Shown here: one piece after another, positions 51,332-64,000 of the stretch | How the letters are laid out: each line of letters starts with the position of its first letter | Position numbering within the stretch: position 1 is the stretch's first letter | Source of the DNA: Pleurotus djamor | Lineage: Eukaryota; Basidiomycota; Agaricomycetes; Agaricales; Pleurotaceae | NCBI GenBank assembly: GCA_029747585.1 | Contig: JAPEVF010000004.1 | Coordinates: forward strand, 62,001 to 126,000 | Length of the DNA stretch: 64,000 nucleotides | Direction: 5' to 3' | Notes under the pieces: model-generated | Told to the model about the DNA's origin: nothing | Seen by the model: the letters and a program-made list of their open reading frames with translations, nothing else | The model's database searches: none | Position numbers and translations under genes: made by a program

Positions 51332-53560
51332 TCATTCTTGAGTCTTTACTTCTTTGACATCCTCCGCAACGGTTTTCTGATCGACAGACCCAACGGTCTG
51401 GCTATCTTGTTCTGGTTCGTGTGGTTGATCGTGCCGGATGATTCCAACTCCTCTGAAGAATATGATCGCTGTTGAGATAGCTACGGATCAAATTAGTATG
51501 CGCAGTGGTACCGAGGACGTCCTACATACCAAGGATACCAAAGGCGAACGCGGTCCACTGTGCAGCCTTGTATGCTGGGAGGAGCATGTCGCCAGACACG
51601 AGGTTCGAGTCTGGTACCAAGCCAGCTTTCTCCTCCTGTCTCTGGGCAACCCTATCGAAGACGACAGTGGTGACAGTTACACCGACCGCGGTTCCAAGCT
51701 GGAAGGGAGGAAGAGATAGGTGAGCACCAACGTGTGTTCGGAGGAGGAATATCAGGTATTACCTGTGTCATCGTCTGGAACAGGGCACCAGCAACGCTTT
51801 GCTCGTGTGGTTGGGAGAAGTGTGCGACGAAAAGCGAGCCAGCGGAGAACGTGAAATCGGCGCCGAAGACGGAGCAAATAGCTGCTGGGAATCCGAATGC
51901 CCAGTACGGAGCTTCAGGGATGATCACAGCGAACAAGAGCGCGGCAGTTGTCGTCATAGTCGTCCCAAGTCCTATATACGTCGGTAAGCTCTGGGTTAAA
52001 GACAGAGTAATATTATCAACGTACCCAACAAGGCGATAATGGGTATACGGTTCACCACTAACGCCACGATGACGTTACACGAGATACCAGTTACGAACAT
52101 AGGTAACAAGCGGACCATAGTAAGCACGGGCGAGAGTTTAAGATACTCTTGGTAGTAAAGCTGTGGTTAACCACGTCAGAAAGAAACTTGATGGCGCAAG
52201 GTTGAGAGACGTACCTGTATCCAAAAGTTCCATCCAAGGAAGCAGCACCAGTTCAGAAATGCGATGGCGAGGATAGCTGCGAAACGACCATGAGCGCGAC
52301 TCCAGAAAGAGACCTTCATCAACGGCGGGGGAGCCCTCAGAGCTATGACTATGGGGTTTTTGGACTCTGAAGTTTGGGCAATTTCAAGCTGGTGTTGCCA
52401 CAGGAAGAAGAGAACGACCAATAAGACACCGATGATAAGGAGAACGATTATGTCTGAGATGCAGGCGTTAAACTGAGGCCGTCCCTTCGTATTATAAGGT
52501 AAGGATGGATACGCACAAGGAGTCTTCCAGCCATCAGGCGCAATCTCGCCTTGACCAAGGACAAAAACTATCAGCACCAAACCAGCGGTGACTAAGAATG
52601 CACCAAGCCAATCGATTCTTCCGTCCTCTTCAGTCGATGGTAAATCTGGGTCTATTGATAACAGGCCCAAAATGAGACAGAGCGCAGTTAGTCCAGTTGA
52701 AAGCCAGAAGGTTGATCTCCAAGTCTGGCTGGACAAATCGTCAAAATTGAGAAGGGCTGGCGTGTATTTTTTCGTGGAACACTCACGCTGATAGCTGCGT
52801 TACTACACCTCCGAGGACTATGCCACAAGCGGCTCCGACAGGTGCTCCAGCCGAATAAGTCGCAAAGGCTATTGAGCGGGCACGGGATNGGGGGGAAAGC
52901 GTGTGCAAGAATACCAATCTAATAGCCTTGGATCAGAAGCCAAAACGCATCTTTTTTTCAAATTGGTACGTACAGCAGCAGGTGTCACCGCGGCGGCGCC
53001 GACACCTTGAAATCCTCTGAGAACATTCAGAGTTATTGGATCTAGTAAGCTTGTTGGTCAGCTTGATGGGAAGGAATGCTTCTAACACCTGAAATCTTCA
53101 CCAGAGCAAAATCCACAACCTATAGTGAAGGCGACCAGCCATAGCATGCCTGCTATGAACGTTCTGCGACGGCCATGTAGATCGGCAACTCGGCCGAAGA
53201 ACAACAGCAGGCAGCCCTAAGCGCCCAAGTATCAGAAAAGCATTTTATCGCAGCGAAAATTGGATGAACGCACAGATGTCAGAGAGTACGCCGAGATGAT
53301 CCATTGAAGCTGGTTTTCGGGGATGCTGAGTTCTCTGCCAATCGTTGGAAGCGCGATCGATGGGGCAGTCGAGTTGGAGAGCTGTTCGAGCCAAGTTCAA
53401 GTTCAATCACTCAATGAGAGATGGTCGTGAATTGGCAAGCCAAACTCACATTGACCAACATCGTCATCGTGCAGGCCGTGATGAGCAGGATGGACTGCAA
53501 CAGGCTTCTCGACTTCGGGGCATCTGGGGCCTGAACCTGTTCCTCTTCTGCGTGTCCCAT
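51332..53560 (-). CDS. MFS transporter, DHA2-like drug/H+ antiporter type
   Basis: Many-exon major facilitator. Start MGHAEEEQVQAPDAPKS, first helix region LLQSILLITACTMTML, then SNSTAPSIALPTIGREL and NQLQWIISAYSLT. Motif A follows as FGRVADLHGRRRTF, then the second-half hallmark GFQGVGAAAVTPAALGI and motif C-like SAGAPVGAACGIVLGG. Later helices: WLGAFLVTAGLVLIVFVLG, VLLIIGVLLVVLFFLW, FAAILAIAFLNWCCFLGW, then YWAFGFPAAICSVFG and LGTAVGVTVTTVVFD. The C-terminal tail is charged, ending AEDVKEVKTQE. A single N at 52889 within a C/G run is one surplus base (frame AFPPSRARSIAF without it). The helix count fits 12-14 spans. It probably exports small toxic compounds; the substrate is unknown. Confidence 0.82.
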
Positions 53561-54615
53561 TGTCGAAAACTGGCGTGCGTCGGTTGAAGAAAGAGGGAGA
53601 AAGACAAACTCATGGTGTGCCTTTCGAAGAATTTATTACGAGCGACCCCAAGTGCCATTCGACACTCCATTTAGAATTTGGGCCGCAACGGTTGTCGGTG
53701 CGATTCGATCGCAGCCTGGATGAGTAAGGGAAAAGTCCGAGGCTCGCAGGCGATCCTTGAGCTTGATTACGATTGGACCGTGGGCCATTCTATAAGCGTA
53801 AATTATGGAATTTGGATGACTGTCGAGTTGTACAACGGTAAAGCGGAGAGTGGCATCGTGACAGGGACTCATTTTTTCAAAGTGGTCTTATCTGATAATT
53901 GAGCCGCCTATCATCAACGTCGCAAATCTTCAGTCGTGATGTCCCTCAATACAAAAGCAGTACTGCCAGTATGTAAAGTGCATACTATCCCGCGCCTAGG
54001 GTATTCACTGTGTTCAGATCGAAACGAGGGTGCAGAAAGGGGGACATGGGTCGGGTATATGTTGTCTGTTCCGCTTTGATCTCCGACTCATCGGCTGGCA
54101 CGAGGTACTCTTCGCTGAGGTTGAAATCAAATCCCGACGTGGAAAGATTCAATACGCCTCCTATACCCCTAGTGCGTTGAGGAACCTTCTCAGGTTAGCA
54201 AGTTTCTCGAAATGGACAGGTTCCTGGTTCTATTCCGACGCGAGTGTCACTTTAGGCCAGGAGAAGCTGTTGGTTTCATGTTTTTACACGCTTTGACACA
54301 GACTGCGGACGATTTATGGGCAGAAGGAGGTGGAGGAGCATAACCTCACCATTGATAAATGTCGCTCAGCGCTTCCCGAAACTGTATAACCCCTACGACC
54401 CCCTTCGATTCGGCCGGAGTATTCCTCTCTCTGGTTCGGACTGTTCGTAACCTAGTACGACGTTCACACCATGGTGTAAACTCTATCACAATCACAGTTA
54501 TAGTAACTATTGGTGAACAGACAGGATTGTTCACTTCTGCGTTCCCTTTGAATCAAGATATGATTTTAGATAGAGACAGCGGAAGCGAGATCGAAAGATT
54601 GCAGAGCAAACTGGG
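53561..54615. other. Intergenic between MFS and GH79 genes
   Basis: Promoter of the MFS gene at the left and 3' flank of the GH79 gene at the right. Plus-strand frames at 53678 and 54030 show no recognisable motif. Confidence 0.5.
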
Positions 54616-56737
54616 CTACCAAGCAAGTGCAACACCAGCGGTCAACAAAGCGAATAACGTAGCAAGGAGAGAGCTCGAAGTGGACAAGGTCGATATGGCA
54701 CCTGATGATGAACCTGGGGACGGTGCGATGGTCGAGTTACCTCGGAAGAAAGCACTGGATGACGAGGGGTGCAGGACAACAAGAGCAGCACCGGGGCCTG
54801 GAACCTCGATCGTACACCCACCAGCACAATCTATCCTCGTAGTCACTTGCTCTCCCTCCAAGATCCCATTCTGACGAACAGTCTGTCCGGCCCAGGTAAT
54901 TTCCGTCCTCTCAGTGACATCAGGGGCAGTAAGGACTCTGTATTCGACAAAGTCATCTGTCATGTTTCCAGGGATGTTGAACGTTCTCGGGGCATCGTTG
55001 TCGTAGTTGATGAGAACAAGCTTTCCTTGGGAACGACCTCCGTCATCATAGATGCCGTAGGTAGCGACAGTAGAGTTTGGTGAAGTGATGGAATTATCAA
55101 GATTGAGGTCGACGATGACGGAGCCGAATGGAGAAGTGACTTCGGCAAGGAAGAGGGCGGCGTAATAGGTGGACCCGGTTTTCCAATCAAGACCCATAGC
55201 GTTATCGGGGGAAGGTGGGTCGAAAAGGTTGTATTGGATATCGAACTCTCGGGTATGGACTGGGGAAAGAGGATAAGCGGAAAAGTTAATAATTCAGATG
55301 ACGAGCACTAACGGTAAACTGCGCTGAAATTGGCAGCGCCGGATTTGAGGCCAGCATCAACGGCCCATAAGGTAGCAGCGAACTAAACATAGAAACTTGG
55401 TTAGGTGGACTGAATTAAGCGGGGGCGGGGCAAACGCATACCGTTGATGAGATGTTGGACCCTCCGCATGCAACGGTGTTGTACTCGGAAAGCAAAACGG
55501 GAATTCCCATATCTTTAGCACGATTAACACCAGCGACGTCCCATAGGACGTATTCCTCCACTGGGGGACAATTAGAAAATGGAGGGAAAGGACGAGAACA
55601 CACTACATACCATTCATATGAGAGAGGTAGTACGAGATATTAGTGTTCTTCTCATTAAAACCCGAGCAGGCGTGATTAGGGTAATGCTGCAGGCTACAAC
55701 GGGAATAATGAGTGTCATCTGGCAAGCCAGACGGAGGACGTACGTGTAGTATTTGAACGGGTATTGATCGTAACCAGCATCTATGACATCTCCGAGTCCC
55801 CTGGAGGATAGATTATGATCAGTACATGGTGGGTTGACCAAAATGAAGAGATGCTCACCATCTGCAGCAGACAGTAGGTCCTCCAATTCGCTTCTGCTCT
55901 AAGAGGCCAGCATCCTCCATCTGACTGATTAGATCCCCAATTTCAGGTATCTAATCGGATGTTAAGCATTCAGAGCGCAGGCTATGACGAAGGGGGAAAC
56001 GAGCACTCACATACAACGTAAGATTATAGTCGGCACGTTTTCCATGGTTAGCATAAAGGTCAGGTTCCTGGGCAGCCATCAGCACAAGGATAAAAATTGG
56101 AGCATGTGCCTTACTCACATTACCAAGTAACATGGCATCCAAGCGATCTCCTAGCAATTCCTCAGCATCTCTCGCCAGCTCAACACCGTTCGGGAAATTA
56201 TCGGGATCGCGCATGCTGACACCGATCATGAATTGCATCGACCCAACTTTGTCGTACATGCCGTTCATCACCTCGAAGAGAACGGGTCCAAAGTCTGTCG
56301 GAATGTCGTTGAAGTAGGCGTCCGGGTCGGTGAGTTCGAGCATTCTGTCTTGAAGATCGGGCTTGTAGGTAGAGGCATCCATGCCGTTACCTCCGACACG
56401 GATACGAAGAGGGTTGGTCATACGAGCACGGATGTTACCCATGTAGTTCTGCATCGCAGTGGGTATTGAATCATTGTGATGACCCCCTGGGCGAAAATGC
56501 CTCATCAGTTACGGAGGCACACGACATATCGCATTTAACACCGAAAAGTAAAACTCACACAACGTGTCAAATGAGCTCAACTCGTAAGAGATCCCAAGGA
56601 AATTGTCATCCACCAAGTTAAACTCAGCAGGAGATGGTTCCCTGGCGAATACCACGTCTATGGGGGATTTTTGGGCGTGCACGGAGAGAACGGCCGCTGA
56701 AAGAGTGACGAGAAGGAGAAGGATGGAACGAGGCATG
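54616..56737 (-). CDS. GH79 glycoside hydrolase, GPI-anchored
   Basis: Secreted glycosidase of family GH79 (beta-glucuronidase type) acting on uronic-acid sugars of wall or plant polymers. Start MPRSILLLLVTLSAAVLSVH (signal peptide), then FNLVDDNFLGISYELSSF, NIRARMTNPLRIRVGGNGMD, LFEVMNGMYDKVGSMQFM. An intron follows LLGN; the next exon starts EPDLYANHGKR, placing the acid/base Glu in the family's NEP motif. IPVLLSEYNTVACGGS carries the nucleophile Glu (SE). The C-terminal beta domain reads VIVDLNLDNSI, GKLVLINYDNDAPRTF, GAALVVLHPSSSSAFF. It ends in a Ser-rich stretch and a hydrophobic tail (LSTSSSLLATLFALLTAGVA), a GPI signal. Many introns, borders approximate. Both catalytic Glu are present. 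Confidence 0.85.
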
Positions 56738-57901
56738 GCGGATGCCAGGATGGAGGGGATCGCGGTGGCACGGGAATCAGCTGAGGGTCGGTGCTTTATA
56801 CCACTATCCACGGGCGGTGAGATATCCATGGGGACATCACTGGGAAGCCGAAGCTCGTTCCGAGTTGGGCAGGAAGAAACGAATGACTGAGTCGCGCGCG
56901 CCATTACAAAGTAAACGGCGAAACGTCGCGAAGGTTGGATTGCGGGAGCAGGGGGAACGAAGGAAAGAGGGTATAACTCTTAAAAGAGAGAGAGAAAAAC
57001 GCTGCCTAATAAAAACTGCGCATGCAAACCCAAGGACAAGCCCAAGAGCTTGTTGTAAGGGTGAGAAAAAATCAGAAATTTCCTCGATGACATATTCCAA
57101 GCCTTCGTCAGGCGGCAGACCCCTTTAGAAACTGCCGGCTTGGCAAGGCGGACGCCTGGTTACTGATATCTTCACATCACCATCATCAGGCCTCAAGCTG
57201 AAGAGGGAGTACCACCACGGGCGTGGGTAGTCAGCTACGAATCCAACAATCGCCCGTCAAGCAAAAGAAAACTACGTACCTTGTCGATGGATGGGGGATG
57301 TTGGAATTTGTAGGGTCAGAGCCTTGGATGCACCCGAAGCCGAAGCTTGCTTGACCAATCGAAAGTTTCAGCGTGCACATCACTCGGCGTGGAGCTGCAG
57401 AGATGAAAAAGGCTCGGGAAACAAGCACAGAAAGTGTTCCTGACTGACCGTGGTCGGCGCAGGACGAAACGTACTGGTTGATCGCAATATTCGACTGCAG
57501 TCGTTGCGCTACACACTGTTCCACGACAACGAGTTCGCCGACTATGTAGCTTGACAAAATGAAGGTATGTTGACAATGAATTGATAGCATTTTACGTTAC
57601 ACCCGTGCTTCTTGGAAGGGCTTGGGAGAAACGCCCCCGAAAGCTTGTCATCAAGCATCAGTCCATGAGCAATATGTACTTACGCTTATGGCGTGAACCG
57701 TCAGGGCAGATCGTGTTGCTGCGGTGATTTGGCCACCTCAGAGACAGAAGAGCGCTCGGACATTTTCGTGAGCAAAACTGATTGGAAGCAGAGTAAAGCA
57801 GGACAAAGCTACATGTTGTACAAACATCGATATAGCATGGATATATAAATAATGAAAGATAGGTGTGCTGCAGAACAGATTCATGATGATTGGGAGGGGG
57901 T
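56738..57901. other. Intergenic
   Basis: Promoter of the GH79 gene, then 1 kb with short unsupported frames (for example minus strand near 57590-57231). No repeat or RNA gene recognised. Confidence 0.5.
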
Positions 57902-58404
57902 TCATGATGATGGGGTGTTGCTGAAAGACTTTCTCAGATTCCTCCTTGTCCGGCGAACCGCAGTCTGCGCCTTGTAATAATGGAGACGCAGGTGGATATT
58001 CGCCATGATGATATCTCCTCTCAGCTTCTCCATCCTCTCCCGATTCGTATCCCCAAGGTGGGTGATTTGTTCTTGGATGTGCTGAACAAGCTGGCTGCAT
58101 GATCTTGGCCTGCGCCCGAGAGTTTTGGTGGGTTCCTCGGTGGATTCTACGTGTTCAGGGTCGATTTCTGGGGTTCTAACAGCGCAAGAACTGTCAGTGC
58201 TTGTCGCAGTCCCTTGGACCAAGGAACTCACCGCCCCCAGTCGACGACGCAATCATACCCCTGAGCGATAGGGGGTGTAAATGACGAGCTTGGTTTCCTC
58301 GAGCTGCTGCTAGACGCTCCTTCCCAATCGTCGTAATAGCCACGAAGGAAGTCGCTGCCTTGATTTGATTGCGATAGCGGCGATGAACTCGAAAAGTACG
58401 ACAT
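57902..58404 (-). CDS. Small unknown protein, two exons
   Basis: Start MSYFSSSSPLSQSNQGSDF, with a Ser-rich exon 1 to VVDWG at about 58233. A short intron then gives exon 2: RTPEIDPEHVESTEEPTK, LGRRPRSCSQLVQHIQEQI, a helical stretch NRERMEKLRGDIIMANI, and a basic end (KAQTAVRRTRRNLRKSF). About 140 residues. There is no signal peptide or membrane helix; the basic coiled C-terminus could bind nucleic acid or another protein, but I do not recognise a family. The splice sites (CG|GTGAGT and TTAG|A) keep frame, which supports a real gene. Confidence 0.55.
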
Positions 58405-59543
58405 TGTCAAGAGTTTAGGAGGTAGACAGGTAGGTTGGTGGTGGTGGTACGAGAGAGAAAGTCGTTGGACAGCTCCGTTCGCGAGTACGATGACTATATA
58501 TTGTGTATTTTAGGGATATTCGGAACATTCGTGGAGCCCCGCCAAACTCAACATTCTTCCGCTAAGAACGTCGGTCGAGACCACACGTCGGTTCGTCAGT
58601 ACTTGCGATGCTTGCCCCGCCCCCTATGAGGGTCTTTGATTCCTTCGCCTAGAACAAAAGAGGGGCGTGAGGAGGCTAAACCGGCTATAAATCTTCCCAG
58701 TGCCTCACAAGTGCTTGATCGCGAACCAACTGAGGCGCGAATCTCATGTAAGGAGCACAGCTGTGCGTTTGACGCCTGCTCAACTTGTATATAAGCAGTG
58801 AAGCTTTGAAGCATTAAGAGTTTCGAGAGATTGTTGAAGGGGCAAATCAAAACCAGCGCATCAAAGAAGCGCTACTCGGGGCGAAAAGGCTACGCTTGTT
58901 GATGTGGGTGGTCGTGGACATCAGATCAACGAAGCGAATTCATGATTGATACAAGAACAAGCGCGTTTCACTATTGAATATTGAGAAACCAAGTAAGGAG
59001 AACGCTTTGCCGCTCCGGTCTGGAGTCATTCTAACAGCCTCCCAGTGAGCACTCCTATGTCACAGGGGCTGATAGGAGCATTGACTTTACCTCTGTCGCA
59101 AATCGAGTCGTGTCCTTCGTCAACATGCTGTAAGTACCTGATCCTGTAGAGTTTCTAGATACGCCATGGCGCCCCCCAGGAGCCTGTTTGACTAGAGCAT
59201 CAAAAACACAGAGTATCTGGGAAGATCCGCACCGTAAACATAAGGTGACTGGACTACCCAATCGTTTGAAGTTTCTTCCATTCCAAGTTTTTCGTATCAT
59301 AAATTGATTCCAACAGGTGAGTGCGGGCTTCGAGGCCATCCCCATCATCCCAGTCGATGACGGAGGTAGTTCTATGAATAATACTTTGTACTTGTATAAT
59401 TCAGAACCTGTTGTGCCTGTGGAGGGACCCTGCAGAGTTTTCGTGGAGGACAACTCAACAATAGAGCCTGTACATCGTCAGCAACCCTGCTCGTCATCGT
59501 TTCTTGCTGTTTCTGACGTCGGCAGCGTCGTCGCGGGTAGTCC
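58405..59543. other. Intergenic, unsupported frames
   Basis: Divergent region between the small unknown gene and the long PH-like gene. Frames on the minus strand at 58850-58596 and 59453-59055, and on the plus strand at 59317, lack motifs. TATATATTG near 58495 may be a promoter element of the minus-strand gene. Confidence 0.45.
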
Positions 59544-62500
59544 ATGGACGACAGTTCGAGTGCGAACGTGTTGACGCCGATAGCTTGTCGCCTGAGTACG
59601 TCCTTTTTTGCTGCCGTCGCGGGCGAGATTGTGCATCATTCAACCGTTATTATTGCTTTATTAGTCTCCTACGACCAATGGCTAGTCACCCACGTCGACG
59701 CGGGATGGACGATCAAGGATGTGAAGCTGTGGATATTGGGCAAGTGCCTACCTTCACTCGCAGCGACCTCGTCACGCCCAGCGACGCCCATGATGCCCTC
59801 GAGGACAGCCAAGCCGAGGCCTTCGTCCCCCATTACATTTGCGCCAGATCCACATCACCGGCCCATGTCCCCCATCACCTTCGCCCAACCCGTCGATGCC
59901 AGCAAAAAGAGCGACCTCAGTGATGATGAGGACTGGAATGTCCCGAACCGCGAACCAGAAAGCGAAGGGGGATCTTCATTTCCATCTGGGGGCAGAATCT
60001 CGGGCGGTGCGGTGAATGGGACAGTGACGAGGGGAGGTGGACATGGTCAGCATAATTCCCGGTCGGACGGCAGCCGGTCTCACCATCGACCGTCTGCGTC
60101 TTTTTCTACATCTGCCAACCATACGGACGCCCAGGACCCCACCGCAGAATACAACCTCATTCGTTTCTCGACCGGTCAGATTCTGGAGGAGGACCTGACT
60201 TTGTTGATGTACGACATACGGCCGTATGAAATGCTGGAGGTCCACAAAGCCACCGTCATCGTCAATCTACCACGGCAGTTTCTGCGCGAGTATATACAAC
60301 CGTACTGGGAGGGCGACATCACTGCTCTGCGTGTCGTGTATCGAGAAGACACGCTTCCTCACCCAGACAGAGACCGACGAGACAAGCACCAGAAAGGCGG
60401 ACGAGCCAAGGACAGACAAAGACTCGAGTGGCGATCGCGGTGGATTGTGATCAGGAATGGTGAACTTCTCGTATTTAAGGATCGAAACGTACGTATTTCT
60501 CGCTTGGTTCATTTTATTTCCATTTCACTCTTTTTGTAGACACCGGAACCGAGCCAAACCCTGGCGTTCAAGAATCTTACTTCAATTCACGGTGCCGATC
60601 ATATTAAGAATATCATTGCTCTGGCGCCAGAACAGAGGATTATATGTGCTAAATTCAAAACACCTCCCAAGCCATCGAGGACCGCGAGCTCGGGTGGCGC
60701 TGCGTCTGCACCATCTACCTCGCAGTATGGAACTACAACCGTCATCTCTGCTGGTCCGTCTTCCAAGTCGACTGGAAAGAGGAAGCTACAAATCAGGAGC
60801 AGCTTTCCCTCTTCGAGTAGCTTGCGTTCGGTATGTCTATCCCGTTCCATTATAGTAAATCGCATACTAAAGAGTCGATAGCAAAATGGCAAACCTTCGT
60901 CATCTAAAGGTCTCACAGAGAGTTCTTCTAAAAGCAACCTCAACGCCATGTTTACGATATCGAGCTGGAAGTCGGATAAGAAGAAGCAAAAGAAGGACAA
61001 AGGACGTGCTAAGGAAAAGGCACAGGAAAAGGGTGATACAGATGTTCGTGAGGGCGAACCCACGACGTCCAAGGATGCTACCAAAGACAAAGGCAAGGGA
61101 CGAGCCCATCCACAAGAAGAACCACCACCGCCCGATCCAGGACATGAAGAGAACGATAAAAATTCTATCTTGTCTTCGCCTGTGTTCGCCAGAACCAGCG
61201 GCAGCGACGACGATAGCGATGCCTCCGATAACAGCAAAGGCGGGACATGGAGGAGCAAAGGTGGATATGGGTATAAGTATGGTTACAGTTACAGATATGT
61301 GGGCGGCGGGAGAACTGGCGACGGTGAAGCAGAGCATGAGGGTGTGTCGGGCGATGGCACTGGACCGGAAAGCGGCGCTGGCGATGATGATCACGACACT
61401 CCCAATGAAACCACTACGTATACGCTCTTCGATTCCGTTGGTCCTCGGACGGCTGAATCATCCTATACGACCGCGACCTTGGGTGACACTGCATCTCGCC
61501 AATCAGATATCCATTCCGTCGAACCGTCACTGAAACGCGCCCATGAAAAGAGCAGTGTTCACTTTTCAAGCCGTGCTGCTTCAGCATTAGGTGGTCGTTC
61601 GGGAGAATGGATTGTCATGGACGTCCGTAATGACCACGGTAAGCTGGCCCCTTCCCGATCCTTTTCTTGGTGACTGACGCATTCTTGTCATAGCTTTTAG
61701 CAGCCTGTTACGCATTTTCCATCGAATGTTCCCCGATCCCATTGACTCGGCCTTTGTCTCAGGCCTCTCATCAACAGCTCCCTTGTCCACAACTTCGAGT
61801 CCGACCGCACCTACACCGCCGACGTTGAGAACCTCTTCCTCTCAAGACTCTTTGATTGGCTCAACTCGCCTTTCCTATCATACATCCAAGTCTCGTCGAA
61901 GTCGGCGCAGAGAATCTGTTTTCTCCACATCGCTTTCTGTCCAGGCCAACACATTCGGCGCTCTTCCCTATCCGGAATGGCGCATCGATATCGCGGTCAA
62001 GGCTCAGAAGGCTGGTATGGGGGATGTTGGACGAGCCATGGGCTGGATGCTTTGGGGTCGACGTCTGACTGGGGAGGATGATTCGTTGAAGGAAGAGCAT
62101 AGCGTGCACTCGTCCATGAAGTCCAAAGGTTCCAAAGGTCGTCGAAAATCAAAACAGCCTGACCAAAACAGCCTTGCCTCTCGTGGTAGTGGTAGTGGTA
62201 AACCTAATGGGGCGTCGTCAAGCAAGAAGAGCGTGCGATCGAACAACTCAACGCTTACCCCGACTCCTTCGACGAGGGAAGACCCGTACGCTTCGGATGT
62301 CAGTGGTGGCGTGTCTTCGGATGAATTTGGATTGGATCCTAGCGACGAGAGCGATGGCTACTCGAGCGAAGCGGAGTGGCAATCGTGGATGGCAGATCTT
62401 CATCGACAAGCTCGCGTCCGACACCAACACCAAATTGAATTAGACCGACGTCCTGTTCAAAATGAAGCTCCTAATTTTCCATGGATTTCTGGTGGATGGA

Positions 62501-63384
62501 ATCAGTCACCATATTTGCATCCAGGCGGCACGTCACCAGACATACCCCAGAGTCAGATGCAAGCTCTTCGATTGTATCAAGAAGGGCGCAAGGCGTTGGA
62601 ACCTACTGCCGTTGTTATATCAACTGGCCCACCCATCATCACGCCCCCACATCCTCCCGTTCCCATCCAATCTCGCCCCCCACCAACCTCTACTATCCCG
62701 CCGTTATCGTCCCCCTCTTCCTCGGAATCTCTCGCCAACCCTCAGCGTCCTCGTGGGATGAGTTTCTCCCCGGTCGACCAACCTTCCTCCGCGACACCTA
62801 TATCGGCCTATTCTCAAAATCAGTATCCGCTTGAACCGGATAAGCTTGAGTTAGCCCAACCTCCACATCTGGTAGCGTCAGCGTATTCCAATGGGTCTAC
62901 TCCCACGCCGAGGTCGCTGAATTTCCCTGCACCGCTGGCTTACGCTTCCACAGGAGCCTCTTCGCCGCCAAGGGAACCGTCCAGTGCCTTTCCCTCGTCG
63001 ATGCCATCATTGGATCATCGTTATGCGCCCACGCAACGCAGAGCCAGCTCCGCCAGTATCGGTAGTCCTTCACCGCCTCGAAATGGGGATGCCTATGGCG
63101 TTTCTGCGAATGCGGCAAGCATCGGTCAGACTGGTAGTTCCGTCAAGAACGACACGTTGAGTCTAACTCCAGCTCTCAGGAGTCCAGGTCATCGGCCCAG
63201 GTTATCCGTGACGACTACGGGCAACGCTGCCTCCTCGCACGGTAGCCCTCCGCCAACACATTTGACATCTCCGCATCGTGCCCAAAGCCCCACCAAGAGT
63301 ACTGCGAAACGGATCTTGCATCGTATGCGATCGGGCTCTAGTATGCGAGGGGCAGGGGATAGGCATGTCCACGACGATTCGTAG
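59544..63384 (+). CDS. Large disordered protein with a split PH-like domain
   Basis: Five-exon gene, about 1200 residues. Start MDDSSSANVLTPIACRL. The N-terminal part is Ser/Pro rich (PATPMMPSRTAKPRPSS, then PMSPITFAQPVDASKKS). An ordered core follows: YNLIRFSTGQILEEDLTLL, YDIRPYEMLEVHKATVIV, LPRQFLREYIQPYWEGDIT. A PH-like fold is then split by an intron near 60489-60539: WRSRWIVIRNGELLVFKDR, then LAFKNLTSIHGADHIK. The rest has basic and acidic low-complexity tracts, an ordered island (WIVMDVRNDH, SLLRIFHRMF, EWRIDIAVKAQKAGMGD, GRAMGWMLWGRR), and a Ser/Pro-rich tail ending HRMRSGSSMRG. A PH-like part suggests membrane or phosphoinositide contact. Function unknown; conserved in basidiomycetes is my expectation, not verified. 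Confidence 0.7.
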
Positions 63385-64000
63385 AGTTCGCCCAAGCAAG
63401 CAGCTCAGGCAACGTCGACGGTAGCTCGAAGTTGGTCGGTGAAACGGAGAAAGAGGAAAACAGAAAACTTTTCGCCTGGCGGTTCTTATTTATATCAAGC
63501 GAGAAATGCTTCCAAATGGAACCACGCCCACCAACGCAAACATCCAAAGGATTCATTGGTAGGTTGCTGCCGTACACATTATAATTCCAATTCACCTGCA
63601 ACTTCACTACTTTTCCCTCCGCCCTCCCGGCCCTTTAACTAATGGCTACAGTTTATCCGACCCTCCTGGCTTGGTTAATTTTAACTTCGTCCTTTCTCAT
63701 TGGTTTAACCTGTTTTCGTATTATCTATTTATTGCTGCGTTCTCACTCTGCTTTTTCTCAATGTTGACTCTCATGCATGTGTCAAGACGCAACTCCTCCT
63801 CAGCTCTCGGTCTCCATACTATTACTAGGTATTCGTTGTGCTCACTGTACTTTACATCGTCCCCTCAATGTTGGATCCTTGCTCTCATATATTCCGTACC
63901 TCCTCATCCACTTTGTCGTTCTCAGGATCTTTGTATCACTAATCTCACCTATTTAATGGCATACGGAAGAACTCAACAACACCCATGGATACACAGTATG
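63385..64000. other. 3' flank of the PH-like gene
   Basis: T-rich downstream region with no gene recognised, running to the window edge. Confidence 0.5.

Noticed and set aside
59055..59453. 132-codon minus-strand open frame upstream of the PH-like gene
   Set aside because: No motif and no supporting exon; composition not protein-like.
60599..61258. 219-codon minus-strand hydrophobic frame
   Set aside because: Shadow of Lys/Asp/Ser-rich coding sequence of the PH-like gene.

Overview
The window is nuclear DNA of a basidiomycete fungus, most likely an Agaricomycete. Genes are dense and carry many short (about 50-65 nt) spliceosomal introns, mostly GT-AG. Several encoded families (DUF6535, DUF6533, expanded divergent F-box proteins, DUF5648 secreted proteins) are typical of Agaricomycetes. 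There is no bacterial, phage or CRISPR-like structure, and I recognise no rRNA or tRNA gene. The sequence contains scattered N bases. At four positions a single N behaves as one surplus base inside an otherwise open gene.

Layout. 1-1.7 kb: two tail-to-tail ubiquitin C-terminal hydrolase (UCH, peptidase C12) genes, the first only as its last exon; a third copy lies at 18.1-19.3 kb. 1.8-12.6 kb: a kinase-like protein, an SLM1-type PH protein, a DUF6535 membrane protein and a SAM-domain tail-anchored protein. 12.8-17.9 kb: four divergent F-box-like genes. 19.5-25 kb: a small secreted cysteine-containing protein, an LRR-like protein and a proline-rich DUF5648 secreted protein. 25.5-30.5 kb: a tandem duplicated pair of DUF6533 seven-helix-type membrane proteins. 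30.8-44.2 kb: a second F-box array (eight genes, one broken by a stop, plus one relic fragment), interrupted by two DUF5648 secreted proteins. 44.5-45.0 kb: a MITE-like element. 45.2-63.4 kb: a fourth DUF5648 gene, then mostly single-copy genes: SNG1-like membrane protein, GFA/CENP-V zinc protein, MFS transporter, GPI-type GH79 glycosidase, a small unknown and a long disordered PH-like protein.

The main observation is that the twelve F-box-like genes (three sequence classes, interleaved on both strands) share one architecture: an exon of about 261-270 codons, a phase-0 intron of about 50-66 nt, and a terminal exon of 93-120 codons. Most also share a 30-bp imperfect palindrome of fixed geometry (11-bp arm, 8-bp spacer, 11-bp arm) about 30-80 bp upstream of the start codon. 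Divergent pairs can share one copy. This element is not seen at the other gene families in the window, so it looks like a family-specific cis-element that was duplicated, and perhaps selected, with the F-box genes. Together with three UCH genes, the left and middle of the window form an island enriched in ubiquitin-pathway genes undergoing local birth and death.
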